A DNA stretch of 64,000 bases, from positions 885,052 through 949,051 of the forward strand of contig MU001501.1 in the NCBI GenBank assembly GCA_010093485.1, in the 5' to 3' direction. The notes beneath the pieces were generated by a model, which saw nothing but the letters and a program-made list of their open reading frames with translations, had not been told where the DNA came from and ran no database searches. The translations under genes and the position numbers were made by a program. Positions 33,887 through 44,865 of the stretch are shown piece by piece. The stretch is from Karstenula rhodostoma CBS 690.94 (Eukaryota > Ascomycota > Dothideomycetes > Pleosporales > Didymosphaeriaceae). The stretch's first letter is position 1; the number at the start of each line of letters is the position of its first letter.

Positions 33887-34211
33887 ATGCACCCCTTCTC
33901 CATCCTCACGCTCGGCATCTTCGTTGCTGGTTACTCCACTGCGCGCTGGGACCTGGTCAACCGCCTATACGAGCTCGCCATCTTCGCCTGGGACCACGGC
34001 GTGGTGACGAGAACAGCGCAGGGCGTCGCAGTCCTGTCGGTACTCTTCTTCCTCTTAGTGCTCCCCGTAGAGCGCTTGGCCTCCCACGAGGTCGGCTTGG
34101 TATGTCGGGAAAACCCAAGGACGCGCAATCGCTCACAACCAGCAGCACCCTCGAATAGCCGGCGGCGGCATCTCTGCTCGCGAGCAGCTCAAGCGGCGCG
34201 GATCCTTCTAA
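33887..34211 (+). CDS. Small two-TM membrane protein directly upstream of GPI1
   Basis: Two exons, 33887-34099 and 34146-34211, encode 92 aa. The 46-nt intron has GTATGT, a GCTCAC branch and CCAGCAG. The protein starts MHPFSILTLGIFVAGYST (hydrophobic segment 1). It has a loop with RLYELAIFAWDHGVVTRTAQ, a second hydrophobic segment GVAVLSVLFFLLVLPVERL, and a basic C-terminus ending ISAREQLKRRGSF. The first segment could be read as a signal anchor. The stop is only 28 bp before the GPI1 ATG, so the two are either on one transcript or share very compact regulation. I do not recognise the family with certainty. Size, topology and coupling to GPI1 make a small accessory subunit of the GPI-GlcNAc transferase (as Eri1/PIG-Y is) a hypothesis worth testing. 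Confidence 0.68.
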
Positions 34212-34239
34212 CTAACGCGCGGGGAGACGCTATGTTGAC

Positions 34240-36512
34240 ATGGTCACACCGAATGGGCTGATGCGCATCTTCTGGCCCTCTGATGCACCAAAGGGGCCCA
34301 TACCCGGCGTGCTGGTAGGCTTTCGGAACTCGTCGCTCGATGTGTTCGTTGTAGCTGTGCTGCAAGAGGTGGGGTTGCCCGACGTCGAGAATGCGCTGCA
34401 GGTCGGGACACTGCTGCGCCATCAGCCTCATGACATCCAGGACCTTCTCAGGCTTTGTCACCACTCGTCATTGCGCGCTCTTGGACGTATCAATCCGCAA
34501 GCATCGCCGGAGCACTTTGATCCACTCCGCATAACCGCTTATTTCGAGCCTGGTACCCCTTCACCACGCCTACACTGCCCCGCCGATGCGCACATGACCC
34601 TACAGGTCATCATCTACGATCGCCCGCACCCCAAGTACATGCAATACCTATCTCTGAGCCCGATAACGCTTGCACTGGGTGACAAAGTGGAAGGTGGAAA
34701 ATGGGACCCAGCTTTCGAGGGCATGGAAGAGGAGGAGGAGCGCGAACGCAGAAGAAAGGCAGACTTGGTGAAGAAGCTGAAGCTTCATAGTGTCATAGCA
34801 CATTCGGAAACGCAGAAGGAGCTACAACTTCCCGTGCTCATCGATCAGATCAACTGCTCTTTCGAGCTGAACGCTGTACTGCAGAAGAACATTGGTGCTC
34901 TCGGCCGACGAACTAAACGAGCGCAGAGTGTGAATGAGCGGGTGGTCGAGTCTGCTAATATTGTGTGGCACTTTGTCTACATTGCACTCGGCCATATATG
35001 GTGGGTGTGGATGTACCCGTTCATCGCACAAATAGTCATCCTGGTCTTGATGGCTCAACGGGTTACTAGCGAATTGATCCTGCAAGCGTTGAATTGGCGG
35101 CCGCGCTCCATGAACAGTCATGCCCTCAAGGACGTATCTGCAACAGCCCAACAGCTCGACATTCGTCTTCAGCAACTTTGCTATTGGCCTATTCAGTTCA
35201 TGACATTGCGAGAGCGCAAAGGGAATTGGGGAAGCATTACCGACAGTCATCCCGAGTACATCAGGTTCTATAACAGCCTGTGGCTGGTTGCCAACGATGT
35301 CATCATTGGCGTTGCTCTAGGCTCTTTCATATTCGATAATGCTCATTTCGTCGCAGCTCAATTCGACATGGTCTTCCACGAGTGGTCCCTTGAGGGTTTG
35401 CGTCGCATGATTGTCTGGCTCTCGGAATGGCCTGGTGGCCTGAAACTCAACACGGAACTCGCAGACTTTCTAGGTGATTTGTTCCTCTGGGTCATCGATT
35501 ACTGGGCTGGTGTGTACTTTGTACAAGGTTGCATACTCAAACTGACCTGACCAGGATGTATTGGTCTCCTACGACCTCACCTTCCCTCTTTCATTCGACT
35601 AATAGGGCTTTCAGCGTTCGCGGGCGCTACTATGCCTATTTCTCTATTCTCCGACCTAACGTCACTGCTCACGTTGCATATCTACTCTTTTTACGTGGCG
35701 TCAGCTCGAATTTTCAAATGGCAGCTCTCCATCCTCTCGTCGCTCTTCCACCTGTTCCGGGGTAAGAAGCGAAATGTATTACGGAACCGAATTGATTCGT
35801 GTGATTACGACTTGGATCAGCTACTACTGGGAACCATTCTCTTCACCTTGCTCTTTTTCCTGCTCCCTACGGTTCTTGTCTTCTACTTGCTATTCGCATC
35901 CGCGCGAGTGGGTGTCATTGGTCTAAAGGCAGCCTTGGAAATAAGTTTGGCGTGCCTCAACCACTTCCCACTATTTGCAATCACTCTCCGAATCAAGGAC
36001 CCGAGAAGGTTGCCTGGTACGTTTGCCGTCTCGTTTAATAATACGCTTGATCTGATGTGAACGCAGGGGGCATTTGCTTTGAGCTGCAAGACCCAAAAAG
36101 TATGCAGTTGCGGACTACGATTGCATCCGTTTCAGCACCCACTTCATACATCCTTTTGAAGGTGAACATTTCATGTATATTGCGAATGCTGAAGCTAATC
36201 CCATACCAGTCTATACCTCTCTCTTTTCGACAGATATTCCATTCGTACTTCGAGCTTGGCGACCGCATACGCAGACACTACTTTTCGCCAAGCGTCTTTC
36301 TCTGCCTTGTATATGGGCAATCTGTTCCCCCGATCCACAGGCGCAACTTATACAGTTTGCAGTATAGTATGCTGCCGGCTAAAAGAATGGAAATTTCAGA
36401 TTTGTGGTTGCGGCTCTCTGGGAACAAACATTCAAGCGCTGATCGACCAAACCATAATTCCATGTCACGGAAAGGTTTAGCGAATGGTGTGAAGAAGAGA
36501 GTCTCAAAGTAG
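34240..36512 (+). CDS. GPI1: GPI1/PIG-Q, GPI-GlcNAc transferase subunit
   Basis: Four exons (34240-35509, 35555-36016, 36067-36161, 36210-36512) encode 709 aa; the introns are 45-50 nt with good branch sites. The N-terminus NGLMRIFWPSDAP matches the family's characteristic FWP start. A cytosolic N-terminal half contains a Glu/Arg-rich stretch, then several TM segments. The hallmark Gpi1 block is SEWPGGLKLNTELADFLGDL then LWVIDYWAG. Further family sequence follows across the exon junctions (LHIYSFYVASARIFKWQL; YDLDQLLLGTILFTLLFFLLPT). The protein stabilises the ER complex that transfers GlcNAc to phosphatidylinositol, the first step of GPI-anchor synthesis. GAA1, acting in the last step, is in the same window. 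Confidence 0.92.
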
Positions 36513-37376
36513 CAAAGACAAACAATGTAACCAGAATTCTCGTGGTATTAGTCCCCCAAGCCAAAACTCTCCCTTAAGTGAGACGGTTGTCTCTGCATCG
36601 TACCACTCTGAGCGAGCTCGCTGACAGGTATTAAGTGCGTCGGACTGGGAACAGCGGCGCCTGATCCTGTGCAAGGTATGGGTGGGCCATGGGAAGATCT
36701 GAACGCCTGATTCGTAATATCGGAGTACCTGGACAACTAGATCACGCAAACAAGTCCAATTTGAAACCGCCCCTGATTGACTGGCAGAACACTTCCGTCC
36801 TGTAATAGGCCTCGATCCCACCGAAGGATACATCCTCATCCGCCTTGCAATGACTTGCGTAGCCTTTAATTCCAAAATGTAAGCAGGTTGCATGTATGCC
36901 TCCCTTGGCAACAACTGGCCTTACTTGCATTCGACACCAGCACGTCCCGCGCACGAAGGAAAACGCGGGACCGTCGGAGAACCCAGCGTCGTTCCGGGTA
37001 AAGTCTTTGGGCAGACCTACCCCATGAAGCGATCTTCTGGAAGACCTCCACCTAGCCCACCCGTACGGAAGTCGGAAGGACGGGATCATCCAAGAAGGGC
37101 AAGTGCAGACAAGCTTTGATGGCGTTGCAAAGCTTTGGTGTGGCTGCAATAAACACTCAGCTAATCGTTGCGGCTCCTTTTTACCGGCAACGCTTTACTG
37201 CGCTTCGCTACGCTCCGGGATATATAGTAGCGACCAGGATGCGGTGCAGCGGTCCGCCAAGCGACTCATTGGATGGAAATGCCGCACCACTAACGCGCAA
37301 TATAGTGATGCCTGTCGTGCACTCTGAGCGAAGTGTTTGTGGATCGTGCAGTATATCACGAATGAAGCCTGCGTGG
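36513..37376. other. Intergenic, no gene seen
   Basis: About 860 bp between GPI1 and the transporter's proximal promoter. No supported coding frame. Confidence 0.4.
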
Positions 37377-37418
37377 GCGGAGTGGAGGCATGTTGAAGTG
37401 GGGTGGGCGGGGATATAA
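37377..37418 (+). promoter_or_regulatory. CreA-like site cluster and TATA element before the sugar transporter
   Basis: Within 36 bp there are four matches to the CreA/Cre1 consensus SYGGRG, all on the plus strand: GCGGAG at 37377-37382, GTGGAG at 37382-37387 (sharing one base with the first), GTGGGG at 37398-37403, GCGGGG at 37407-37412. A TATAAG element follows at 37414-37419, about 80 bp before the transporter ATG. Clustered CreA sites next to a TATA box are the usual sign of carbon catabolite repression of sugar-uptake genes. Confidence 0.6.
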
Positions 37419-37496
37419 GGTATTACAGGTGCCCCAGGCAGTGTCGCGGGTCGCAATACCTTCGCTTCTTTATCGTCGCCAGAGAAAGACGCAACA

Positions 37497-39363
37497 ATGG
37501 GCATCACCAAGGGAAGCAGCAAGGCCAAAGGGCAGACAGCAGATCCTGTTCTCACTCGGCTCGTCGCAGAAGATACCGTCTCATGGGTTCGCAAGCCGCA
37601 TTTGAGGAATCTTTACCTGCTCCTCGTGCCAGCTGCCATCGGGATTGAGATCACGTCTGGGTTCGACTCGCAACTTATCAATGCTTTGCAGATTGTCCCC
37701 TCATGGATTGCTTGTAAGATGACACGATCGTATTGACATTCAGCCCATGTTAACACGGTCAGACTTCGGCAACCCCCAGGGCTCGCTCAAGGGCATCATC
37801 GGCGCGGCGTATTCTCTTGGTGCTATCCTCTCGCTTCCTTTCATTCCCATGGTAGATAATCGGGTTGGGCGTCGTGGCTCCATCATGGTCGGCTCGATCA
37901 TCATGATCATCGGAGCTCTCATCCAGGGCTTCTCGCAGAACGGTACGTCCAACATAGATCTTGCCTTGCAATCGTCTGCGAAAGGCTAACGTAGGCGTCT
38001 GATCGACAGTGACCATGTATATCTTCGCTCGACTCATCCTCGGCTTCGGTATCCCTGCCTGCATCGTCGCTGGCTCCTCCCTCATTGGAGAACTCGGTTA
38101 CCCTAAAGAACGCCCCGTCCTCACCTCGCTCTTCAATGTCTCCTATTTCGTCGGCCAGATCATCGCCGCCGGCATCGTATTCGGCACTAACAGCATCCCC
38201 AACGACTGGGCCTGGCGCGTCCCTTCCCTTCTCCAGCTCGTGCCCTCACTGCTCCAATGTGCATTTGTGCTCTTCCTCCCAGAGAGCCCACGTTGGCTTA
38301 TCAGCCACGACCGCTTTGAGGAGGCAGAAGCAATCCTTGTAAAATACCATGCTGAGGGGAACCCGGAGAGCGAGTTCGTGAAGGGAGAGATTGCGCAGAT
38401 TCGCGCGACGATTCAGCTGGAGAGCGAGGCGGCAAAGAAGGGATGGATGGATCTGCTGCACACCAGTGGGATGCGGAGACGTACGCTTGTCACAGCTAAC
38501 CTAGGTCTGTTCACACAGTGGTCCGGCAACACGCTCATCTCGTAAGCCATTTCCCATATCCTTTCTCCCTCATTATAAGCTTACGATATGCGGATAGATA
38601 CTACTTCGGCGACCTCATGAAGATGATCGGCATCAAAGACTCGCTCACGAAACAGAAGCTCAACGTCGGCTACGCCGCGTGGTCCCTCGTCACTGGCGGT
38701 GCCGTCGCCCTCGTTGTCACCCGCTTCAAGCGCCGCACCCTGTACATGATTTGCACGCTTTCCCTGCTAGTAGTGTACACCGGGTGGACCATCGCTTTCA
38801 AGTACGCCGTCACGGCCGACAAGGCAGGCGGACACAACGGATCTGCCAGCGCCGCAAGTGCGTTCTTTATCTTCGCGTACCAGCCGTGCTACAACATTGG
38901 GTTCAATGCTCTGACGTACAGTAAGTTCACCTACCTTTTCGAAGAGCGAAGTGCGACGGAGAAGAACTATGCTGATGACGACAGCGTACATGGTCGAAGT
39001 ATGGCCGTACATGGAGCGATCCCGCGGTATCGCCGTGTTCCAGCTCTTCGGGCGTCTCGCAGGCTTCTTCACCACCTTCGTCAACCCCATCGGTCTCAAC
39101 AACATCGCGTGGAAATGGCTTATTGTTTATGTCGCATGGCTCACGTACGAAGTCGTGTTTGTGTGGTTCTTGTTCCCTGAGACGGCCAATCGTACCCTTG
39201 AGGAACTTGCTTTCTGTAAGTGGATGTCCTTGGTTGGTGAAGGAGGAAGGCTAATGTGTATACAGTGTTCGAAGGCGCGGAGAAGAACATTAGGGCGAGT
39301 GAGGTGGTGGAAAAAGTTGTTATTGAGAGGGAAGAGAATGTTGTTAGTGAAAGGAAGGTTTGA
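37497..39363 (+). CDS. MFS sugar transporter (lactose permease/hexose-transporter family)
   Basis: Six exons (37497-37713, 37763-37942, 38010-38541, 38598-38920, 38985-39215, 39266-39363) encode 526 aa with 12 predicted TM segments. Family signatures: GFDSQLINALQIVPSW in TM1, VDNRVGRRGSIMVGS (the RxGRR loop 2-3 motif), FARLILGFGIPACIVAGSSL in TM4-5, FLPESPRWLISHDR (PESPRxL) before the central loop, GLFTQWSGNTLISYYFGDL in TM7, and PETANRTLEELAFLFEG (PETxxxxLEE) after TM12. Substrate cannot be read from sequence; the TM7 motif and overall shape fit LAC12-like or cellodextrin/hexose carriers. The CreA-like site cluster upstream suggests glucose repression. Confidence 0.88.
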
Positions 39364-39749
39364 GGGCTGTTACCCCACCGGGGACTGGGGTGGAAGTGGA
39401 TGCACTCCTTTACATCCCTGCTTGAGGTGGAGAAGCGCAGCGCCGATCGCGCGAATGGAAGCGCATTGAGGTGGTGGACTGTTCTATATTCGCGCTTCAT
39501 GAAAAACCTATGTTTCTTCTTCTGTCATTCGTCTAATTGACTACCGCACATGGTGATACAAGCCTTTCGCCGGCGACCCCAGTTGTGGGCAGGTGATGGT
39601 GTATCAGGCTTGAGGAGAGACAAGTATGCCAACTTCGTCATGACGATGACGGTGAGCATCATCACTTGCGGCATGAATCTGACGAATTCAGCTATAGGAG
39701 CCCACTGTCCGCTCAATATAGAGCTCGTCACACTTCTCACACCGCTCGA
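39364..39749. other. 3' flank of transporter, no gene seen
   Basis: Nothing coding recognised. The degenerate repeat tract probably starts in its right part. Confidence 0.35.
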
Positions 39750-40790
39750 CCTCGCGTCGACTAAAAGCATGAACGGATTGTCTTCATGTGAATGCGCCTT
39801 TGTCTCTCCAACATGTGGCAAGATGCCTCTGTATGTGAGGCTGACGTGGTCTTCTTGTATTGACGAAAACTGTACGACATCAAGGTGATGTGGGCGTGCC
39901 TTTGTCTATCCAAAGGAAGCGGAATGTTGACATGCGGGGCTAGAGTCTTCTTTTTGCATTGACCAAAGATGATACCTTGATTGCGGCATGTGCATATAAC
40001 TTCGTCTCTTCAAAAAAATCGCTAGGAATGAGCATATGTGAGGTTGACGCGGTGTCCACATGCCCATCCTGTAGCTACACCGGTCGCGATGATAATCAGC
40101 ATCATCAGACTTGTTCACGCGCCTATGGGAAGCTGTCGACGGGTTTTGGAAGTTCTAAAGACTGCATTCACTTGCGTGTATTTCCTTGCGCCGATCGAAT
40201 GATTACAGGCATATAAGGCTCTCTTCGCTTAATGCAAAGATCTTCACGCTTCACAGTACTCGGTTTGGCATCGACCAAAAACTCGACGGAAAAGTCAAGA
40301 TGTGTGTGCGCCCTTGTCTTTATAAAATAGTCGTACAACGTGATCATGTTGGTTTGATTGCCTGCCCTCCAAGATCCTGAATAAGCAATTGCATGGTTTT
40401 GGTATTACTCTGGCTACAGTGGTGTCCAGCATCATCATGAGCGATGTTGCCTTACTTAGACATGTTCCAGTAGATTCGTGAGCTTAGTGCAGGTTAACGC
40501 GGGCACTTATGCCGATTTTGGGTGGTATTGTGTATATAATAGCCAGCATGTCAGCTTAGAAAGTGTTCATGCACTTCTCGACTGGTGTCGACTAAAAACC
40601 ATCTTGTAGGTCCTTTATGTGGTGCCCCTTTGGATCTCTGAAAGCTAGACTTGCAGCCTACATGGGCGTCGACTAAAATGATGGCGTGAAGCCTTGAATG
40701 TGAATGCCTTTGCCTCTCTCAAATTCGGCGTTGTCCACCAATGTGACGCTTGGTGTTGGCTCTAATCTCTCTCGAAAGCTTTTTGGGGCT
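39750..40790. repeat. Degenerate ~100-bp minisatellite-like tract
   Basis: A two-part motif recurs: GTCGACTAAAA-like, then 22-30 bp later ATGTGAATGCGCCTTTGTCT-like, ending TCTCCAAA. Clear copies start near 39756, 39859, 39958, 40269, 40586 and 40668. Most spacings are near 100 bp or three times that, which implies further decayed units in between. A third shared element, TGTGAGGTTGACGCGG-like, occurs near 39832, 40032 and (weaker) 40485. Copies are heavily diverged by substitutions. No open frame, TIR or tRNA-like feature was seen. Confidence 0.55.
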
Positions 40791-42049
40791 TACTCATTTT
40801 GGCGACCGTGTTATAGAGCGAAGGTGAAATACACATAAGCATCATCGATTGCTTCAAACGCACCAGTAGAGTCGCCTCTCATGCAATATGATTCAGATAC
40901 GATGGTCTGAGGTATACAAATTCCCTTCCTCCAGCCTAGGACTCTGCATACTTCTCTCACGCACCTCAATTAGGTTGACTAACGTCACCTCCACGAGCTA
41001 TTGATGTCGGACTCTCTGCGAACAGTTTCATGGCATTCGCTCGTGTTCCTCTCCGAAAGAAGCTGTGAAGTACTCATGTCGCGCCACGTCATCGATTTAA
41101 AACGATGACGTTCATCGCCTATTTTAAAGTTTTGTTGAGTCCAGAATCTGGATGCGATTCCGCCTTGGAGGACGAGATTGTTGTTCCCAGCATGGTCAAG
41201 TTTGTGATCATGGAGAAGACTCTACGCTGATTAGCAGGCAGTGGTGCTGAGCACGGTGAGTCGATGACCCACTGGGTGTAATCAGCGTCGTAAGGCCTTC
41301 CATGGAAAGTAAAAACAGAAAAGATGAGTACAGTTCCACAGTGACTGGGATGTGCACAATACGGTGCTAGTTATGTTCTGATCCGCTGCTCGAGTGTTCC
41401 TGCTGTTTGCAATTGCGGGGTGCGCGCTTGTCCTCATGTCTGCAGCGCAAGCACAACCTTCACTTGCGACATGCTCAGACGCATGTTCAGTTTTACCCAC
41501 ATCGCTCATACGTTTGACACTCCCCCTCACTGTATGCTAATCACCTTACAGGAGGAGCGATTGACGTCTCTCTTCACTTCAAAGAGCCCGGGACACATGC
41601 ATCGGCCTGTCGCCCGATTCGTGCGCTCGCGTCTACTATTTGAGACAGCGATATGTCCCGTCCGTTGCCACTCGGGGTGAGCCGAGTACCTGCGTAATGG
41701 GTCGACTTCGATCGGAAAGTTGCCATAAAAAAATTGGACCAGTATTGGGTTTGGCACGACAAGTCCGTGGCTGGTGTCTATTGGCCGCGGGCGCTATGGC
41801 AGCCTTGTCAGTGACAACGAAAGGATTATTCTTGCCATCGAGGCATTCAAAGTCGGGTTGGACGTCACACCATCTCTACGTTTACAGTAGTAGGAAGTTA
41901 CATCACTGTTTATCCTGGTAACCATACGCATATGCCTTGTTATAGCGTCCGCCGGAGTGGCTGCCGAATACGTTGAGGGGCGCGCTTACCGGTCGATCTG
42001 TACCCTCTAGTTTAGGTTGAGCCGAGGAACGACCACTGAATTTTGATTG
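40791..42049. other. Gene-poor stretch, no gene seen
   Basis: About 1.26 kb of non-coding, moderately AT-rich sequence with no supported frame on either strand. A few more weak TTGACTAACG-like echoes of the neighbouring repeat occur near 40970. Confidence 0.35.
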
Positions 42050-42980
42050 CTTCTACTGCACCCTTGACCTGGCAAAGGAACAAGCGAAACACTGGATCAT
42101 GCAGATGCTTTTCGTGGCAGTGTGCATATCTGAAGGTGATGACACTCCTGCATCAAGCTTTCGTTATTATGCCAATACCTACGACTTCCGCGAGAGCTAC
42201 CGCCGCACCGTCACTCTAATTGCCCTTGCTGTCGTAATTCTTTAAGGCGGTACATTCTCCTTCATGTTCTGGTGTCCGGCTACTGGGACAAAACGATGGT
42301 CCCGCCAGCGACTTATTATGCCTGTGGCTATCGAAGCGCGAATGAGGCCAAAACCACTTTGTTTGCTTTTGCCGGCTCTAACATTTCGCTCGATATCCTG
42401 GTCTTCCTAATTCCCCTTATAGAGATTTTTCGACCTGACCTGAGGCGAAAACAAATGCTGGCCATGACTGGACTCTTTGGTGTAGAGCTCATGTGAGTAT
42501 CAAGATCACTTCGTATGTTCTGTGGGAAGCTGGCTGACATATCGAAGCGTCGTTCTTATGGCCACTCTACGCCTCTGGAGCGGCCTCAAATACAACAACC
42601 GCGGCATACTCGTTTACGATTATACCTTCTGGCTACCCGAAGTCCTGATTTTCTCTTGCCTCGAGATCGACTTCGCAATCATATACGCCTCGATGCCTAT
42701 ATTCTGGCCTAGCGTTGTGGCTACATGGAATCAGATATATGTTACGACGGAGGTCATCGTGACTGTCGAGCACCGCGACGATGACGATAAAGATGACTTA
42801 GAGATGGCGAGGATAATATCGCGAAAAAGCAATGAGAGTGTCGAGGGATTGGTCACGGAGAATAGTATGGAAGGGCGGTCGTCCTTCGTAGAAGACCTAT
42901 CCGCACTGAGGATAGTGCAGATTCAACCGCTTGAAAAGACAGTGCGTAAGTCTTGGGGTGGTACAGCGTTGAGGAAGTAA
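42050..42980 (+). pseudogene. Fungal rhodopsin-type (PTH11/SAT4-like) membrane protein, decayed
   Basis: The recognisable part runs from YRRTVTLIALAVVIL through GGTFSFMFWCP, SGYWDKTMVPPATYYACGY and NISLDILVFLIPLIEI to EVLIFSCLEIDFAIIYASMP. This reproduces the family pattern of F.C.P...WD.....C and a later D.....P in consecutive TM helices. A true intron remains (42493-42547). Lesions: TAA at 42243-42245 (CAA to TAA is likely) and a frameshift near 42280 between FMFWCP and GYWDK. The first TM helices are missing or unrecognisable. The acidic cytosolic tail (VEHRDDDDKDDLEMARII) is intact to a stop at 42980. Intact relatives are putative seven-TM receptors of unknown ligand. Confidence 0.6.
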
Positions 42981-43208
42981 ACTTTCCACCTTCAGCATCG
43001 CTATTCACGATCTCGACATTTTCACTGCAGTCTCATGGTGGTAGTACTTGAAATGATATGTATCCAGTGAGCTTCAATATTTTGCCTTGTTTCCCTAATC
43101 ATGCGACTGACGTGTTGAACGTGTACGGAAGCGCGACCCGCGCATTGCATCCCGGTCTTCTCAACCATGCCTCCCACCACAGACTGTCCCTTGTCATACA
43201 AATAACGT

Positions 43209-43910
43209 CTAGAAGCCGGCTGCCCTGGCAACATCCTCCTTGTTTTCCCCAATCTGCACATCATACACAAACGTGTCTATATCAATCTCCTCGCCACGAT
43301 AAGCGCCAAACTTCGGATCCGCCCTCCCAGGAAATGTATTCGCGGTTAACCGCTTCACGCGCTCGTCGCCGAAGACCTGCTGCTTGCCATCGATGTAAAG
43401 CTCCACCCAGCCCGGAGACGCGGTGTTGATCGCAATACCGATTTTGTATCGTTGATTGGGATTAATGGTCTTCTGCCATTGGCCCACACGACCGACACTG
43501 CTAGACGCTTGGTACCGGAATTGCAGGTGCGTGGAGTCGACGAATTCGAGAGAAAGCGGTATATTAGCGCCGTTGTCGTTCGCGTTGTTGGCAACGAATT
43601 CTTTGCTGTGTATTGCCGTCAGTATCAGATGAAGTCGCTTGCGTGGTACATGTAAAGTCAACTGAGTCTCCCCCGGCGAAAGTTCCGGGGCATGCGATTC
43701 GTTAAGACAATGGGGCGACTTACAATTGCCAAATCATCAAGCTTTGATGTAAAGATCAGCAGCATTGTCACTCCTTTTATCATCCCGAGCGGCCTCTAGG
43801 TTGCGCAGACCCAGGACCTTGGGATCGTCGCCACGTGCGGCGTTGAAGTCGACAAGCAAAGCGCCAAGGGCGGTTGTAACCAGGGCAAGTGCTTGAAGGA
43901 GGAGCTTCAT
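43209..43910 (-). pseudogene. Secreted lyase-like jelly-roll protein with two adjacent in-frame stops
   Basis: ATG at 43910 gives a clear signal peptide (MKLLLQALALVTTALGALLV). The frame continues to codon 57, meets TGA TGA (43734-43739), then stays open in the same frame to 43209, for a would-be length of 233 aa. The C-terminal 130 residues are family-like for concanavalin-A-fold polysaccharide lyase/lectin proteins: SKEFVANNANDNGANIPLSL, ASPGWVELYIDGKQQ, FPGRADPKFGAYRGEE and DTFVYDVQIG. A strong donor (GTAAGT at 43723-43718) and an acceptor at 43606 exist. However, no combination I tried joins exon 1 to the C-terminal frame without passing the stops. It is either a pseudogene with a tandem nonsense lesion or a gene with an unresolved first intron. 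Confidence 0.5.
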
Positions 43911-44865
43911 TATGGTTGGCTCTGGTGTGAGGCTGTGGAGTTTTTGTGCGTTAGGAAGGCTGGCGGTAGTGCACTTGAACGCGGGGATGATGCGCAGCTT
44001 TATATCGAAGTAGTGTGCTATTCATGGCTGTGTACCATCACCGACCACTGCTCAGTCATCACTATCGGATTGACCGGTCCACAATCAATGGGATTTTCAG
44101 CATCATAAGGCGTGCAGTTTCGCAGCATCTCGACCCAATGCTCCAGCTCCGTAGCAGATCTCTCCGCGGATTGGACACGAATACGAGAAAATCCGACCAC
44201 CGGTTACCACTTTCATAGCACATTGCGAGTATTTCATTGGTTGCTATTAGCGTTGATCGGATCTCTTATATGCCTCCCACGCCATGCTTTTGCAAGATTC
44301 AGGCTAATCTCGCTTTAGTTCGAAAGATTGATGGGGTGATACCCTGCAAGTCTTCCGCTTTAGTCCACAGGTTCGTGTGGGATTGTACTAAAGCGTCCAA
44401 ATTCTGACTGCATTTGGCCCCTAACGCAACTACCCTGAGGGGAGGGGTCGGAAAGTTGAAGCGTCCTGGCGAGTCTTATATGCGAAATACTAAAATGCTT
44501 TCAGCTTGGCACATAGAACTACATAAGGATCCTTGCAATCCCTGAAGCGGAAAAGAGGTGCAAATACCGCTTAGATTGTAGTTGCACAACAGCATCAGCT
44601 TACGCTTCCAGAGCATATCCAAACCGCATTGAGGCACTCAGTCTGGGACTGGAAATGGTGAGTAGGTGCGAACCATACGGAAGCCACAGGTCTAGAGAAT
44701 GCATGTGACCAAGATACGGTCACGGCAGTAGCTGCATAGAAGCAGACAGAGCAAGACCACACCACAAAAAATGCTCACGAATTACACGATCATGCACAGC
44801 TTTGGAAGGGGTATCATACGTCGTTTCCAGTCCTCTCGCCTTGTCTTCCAACTGAGCGCCCAACC
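43911..44865. other. Intergenic, no gene seen
   Basis: About 950 bp between the lyase-like 5' end and the RPAP1 homologue's 3' end. Nothing coding, no RNA gene and no repeat recognised. Confidence 0.4.
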
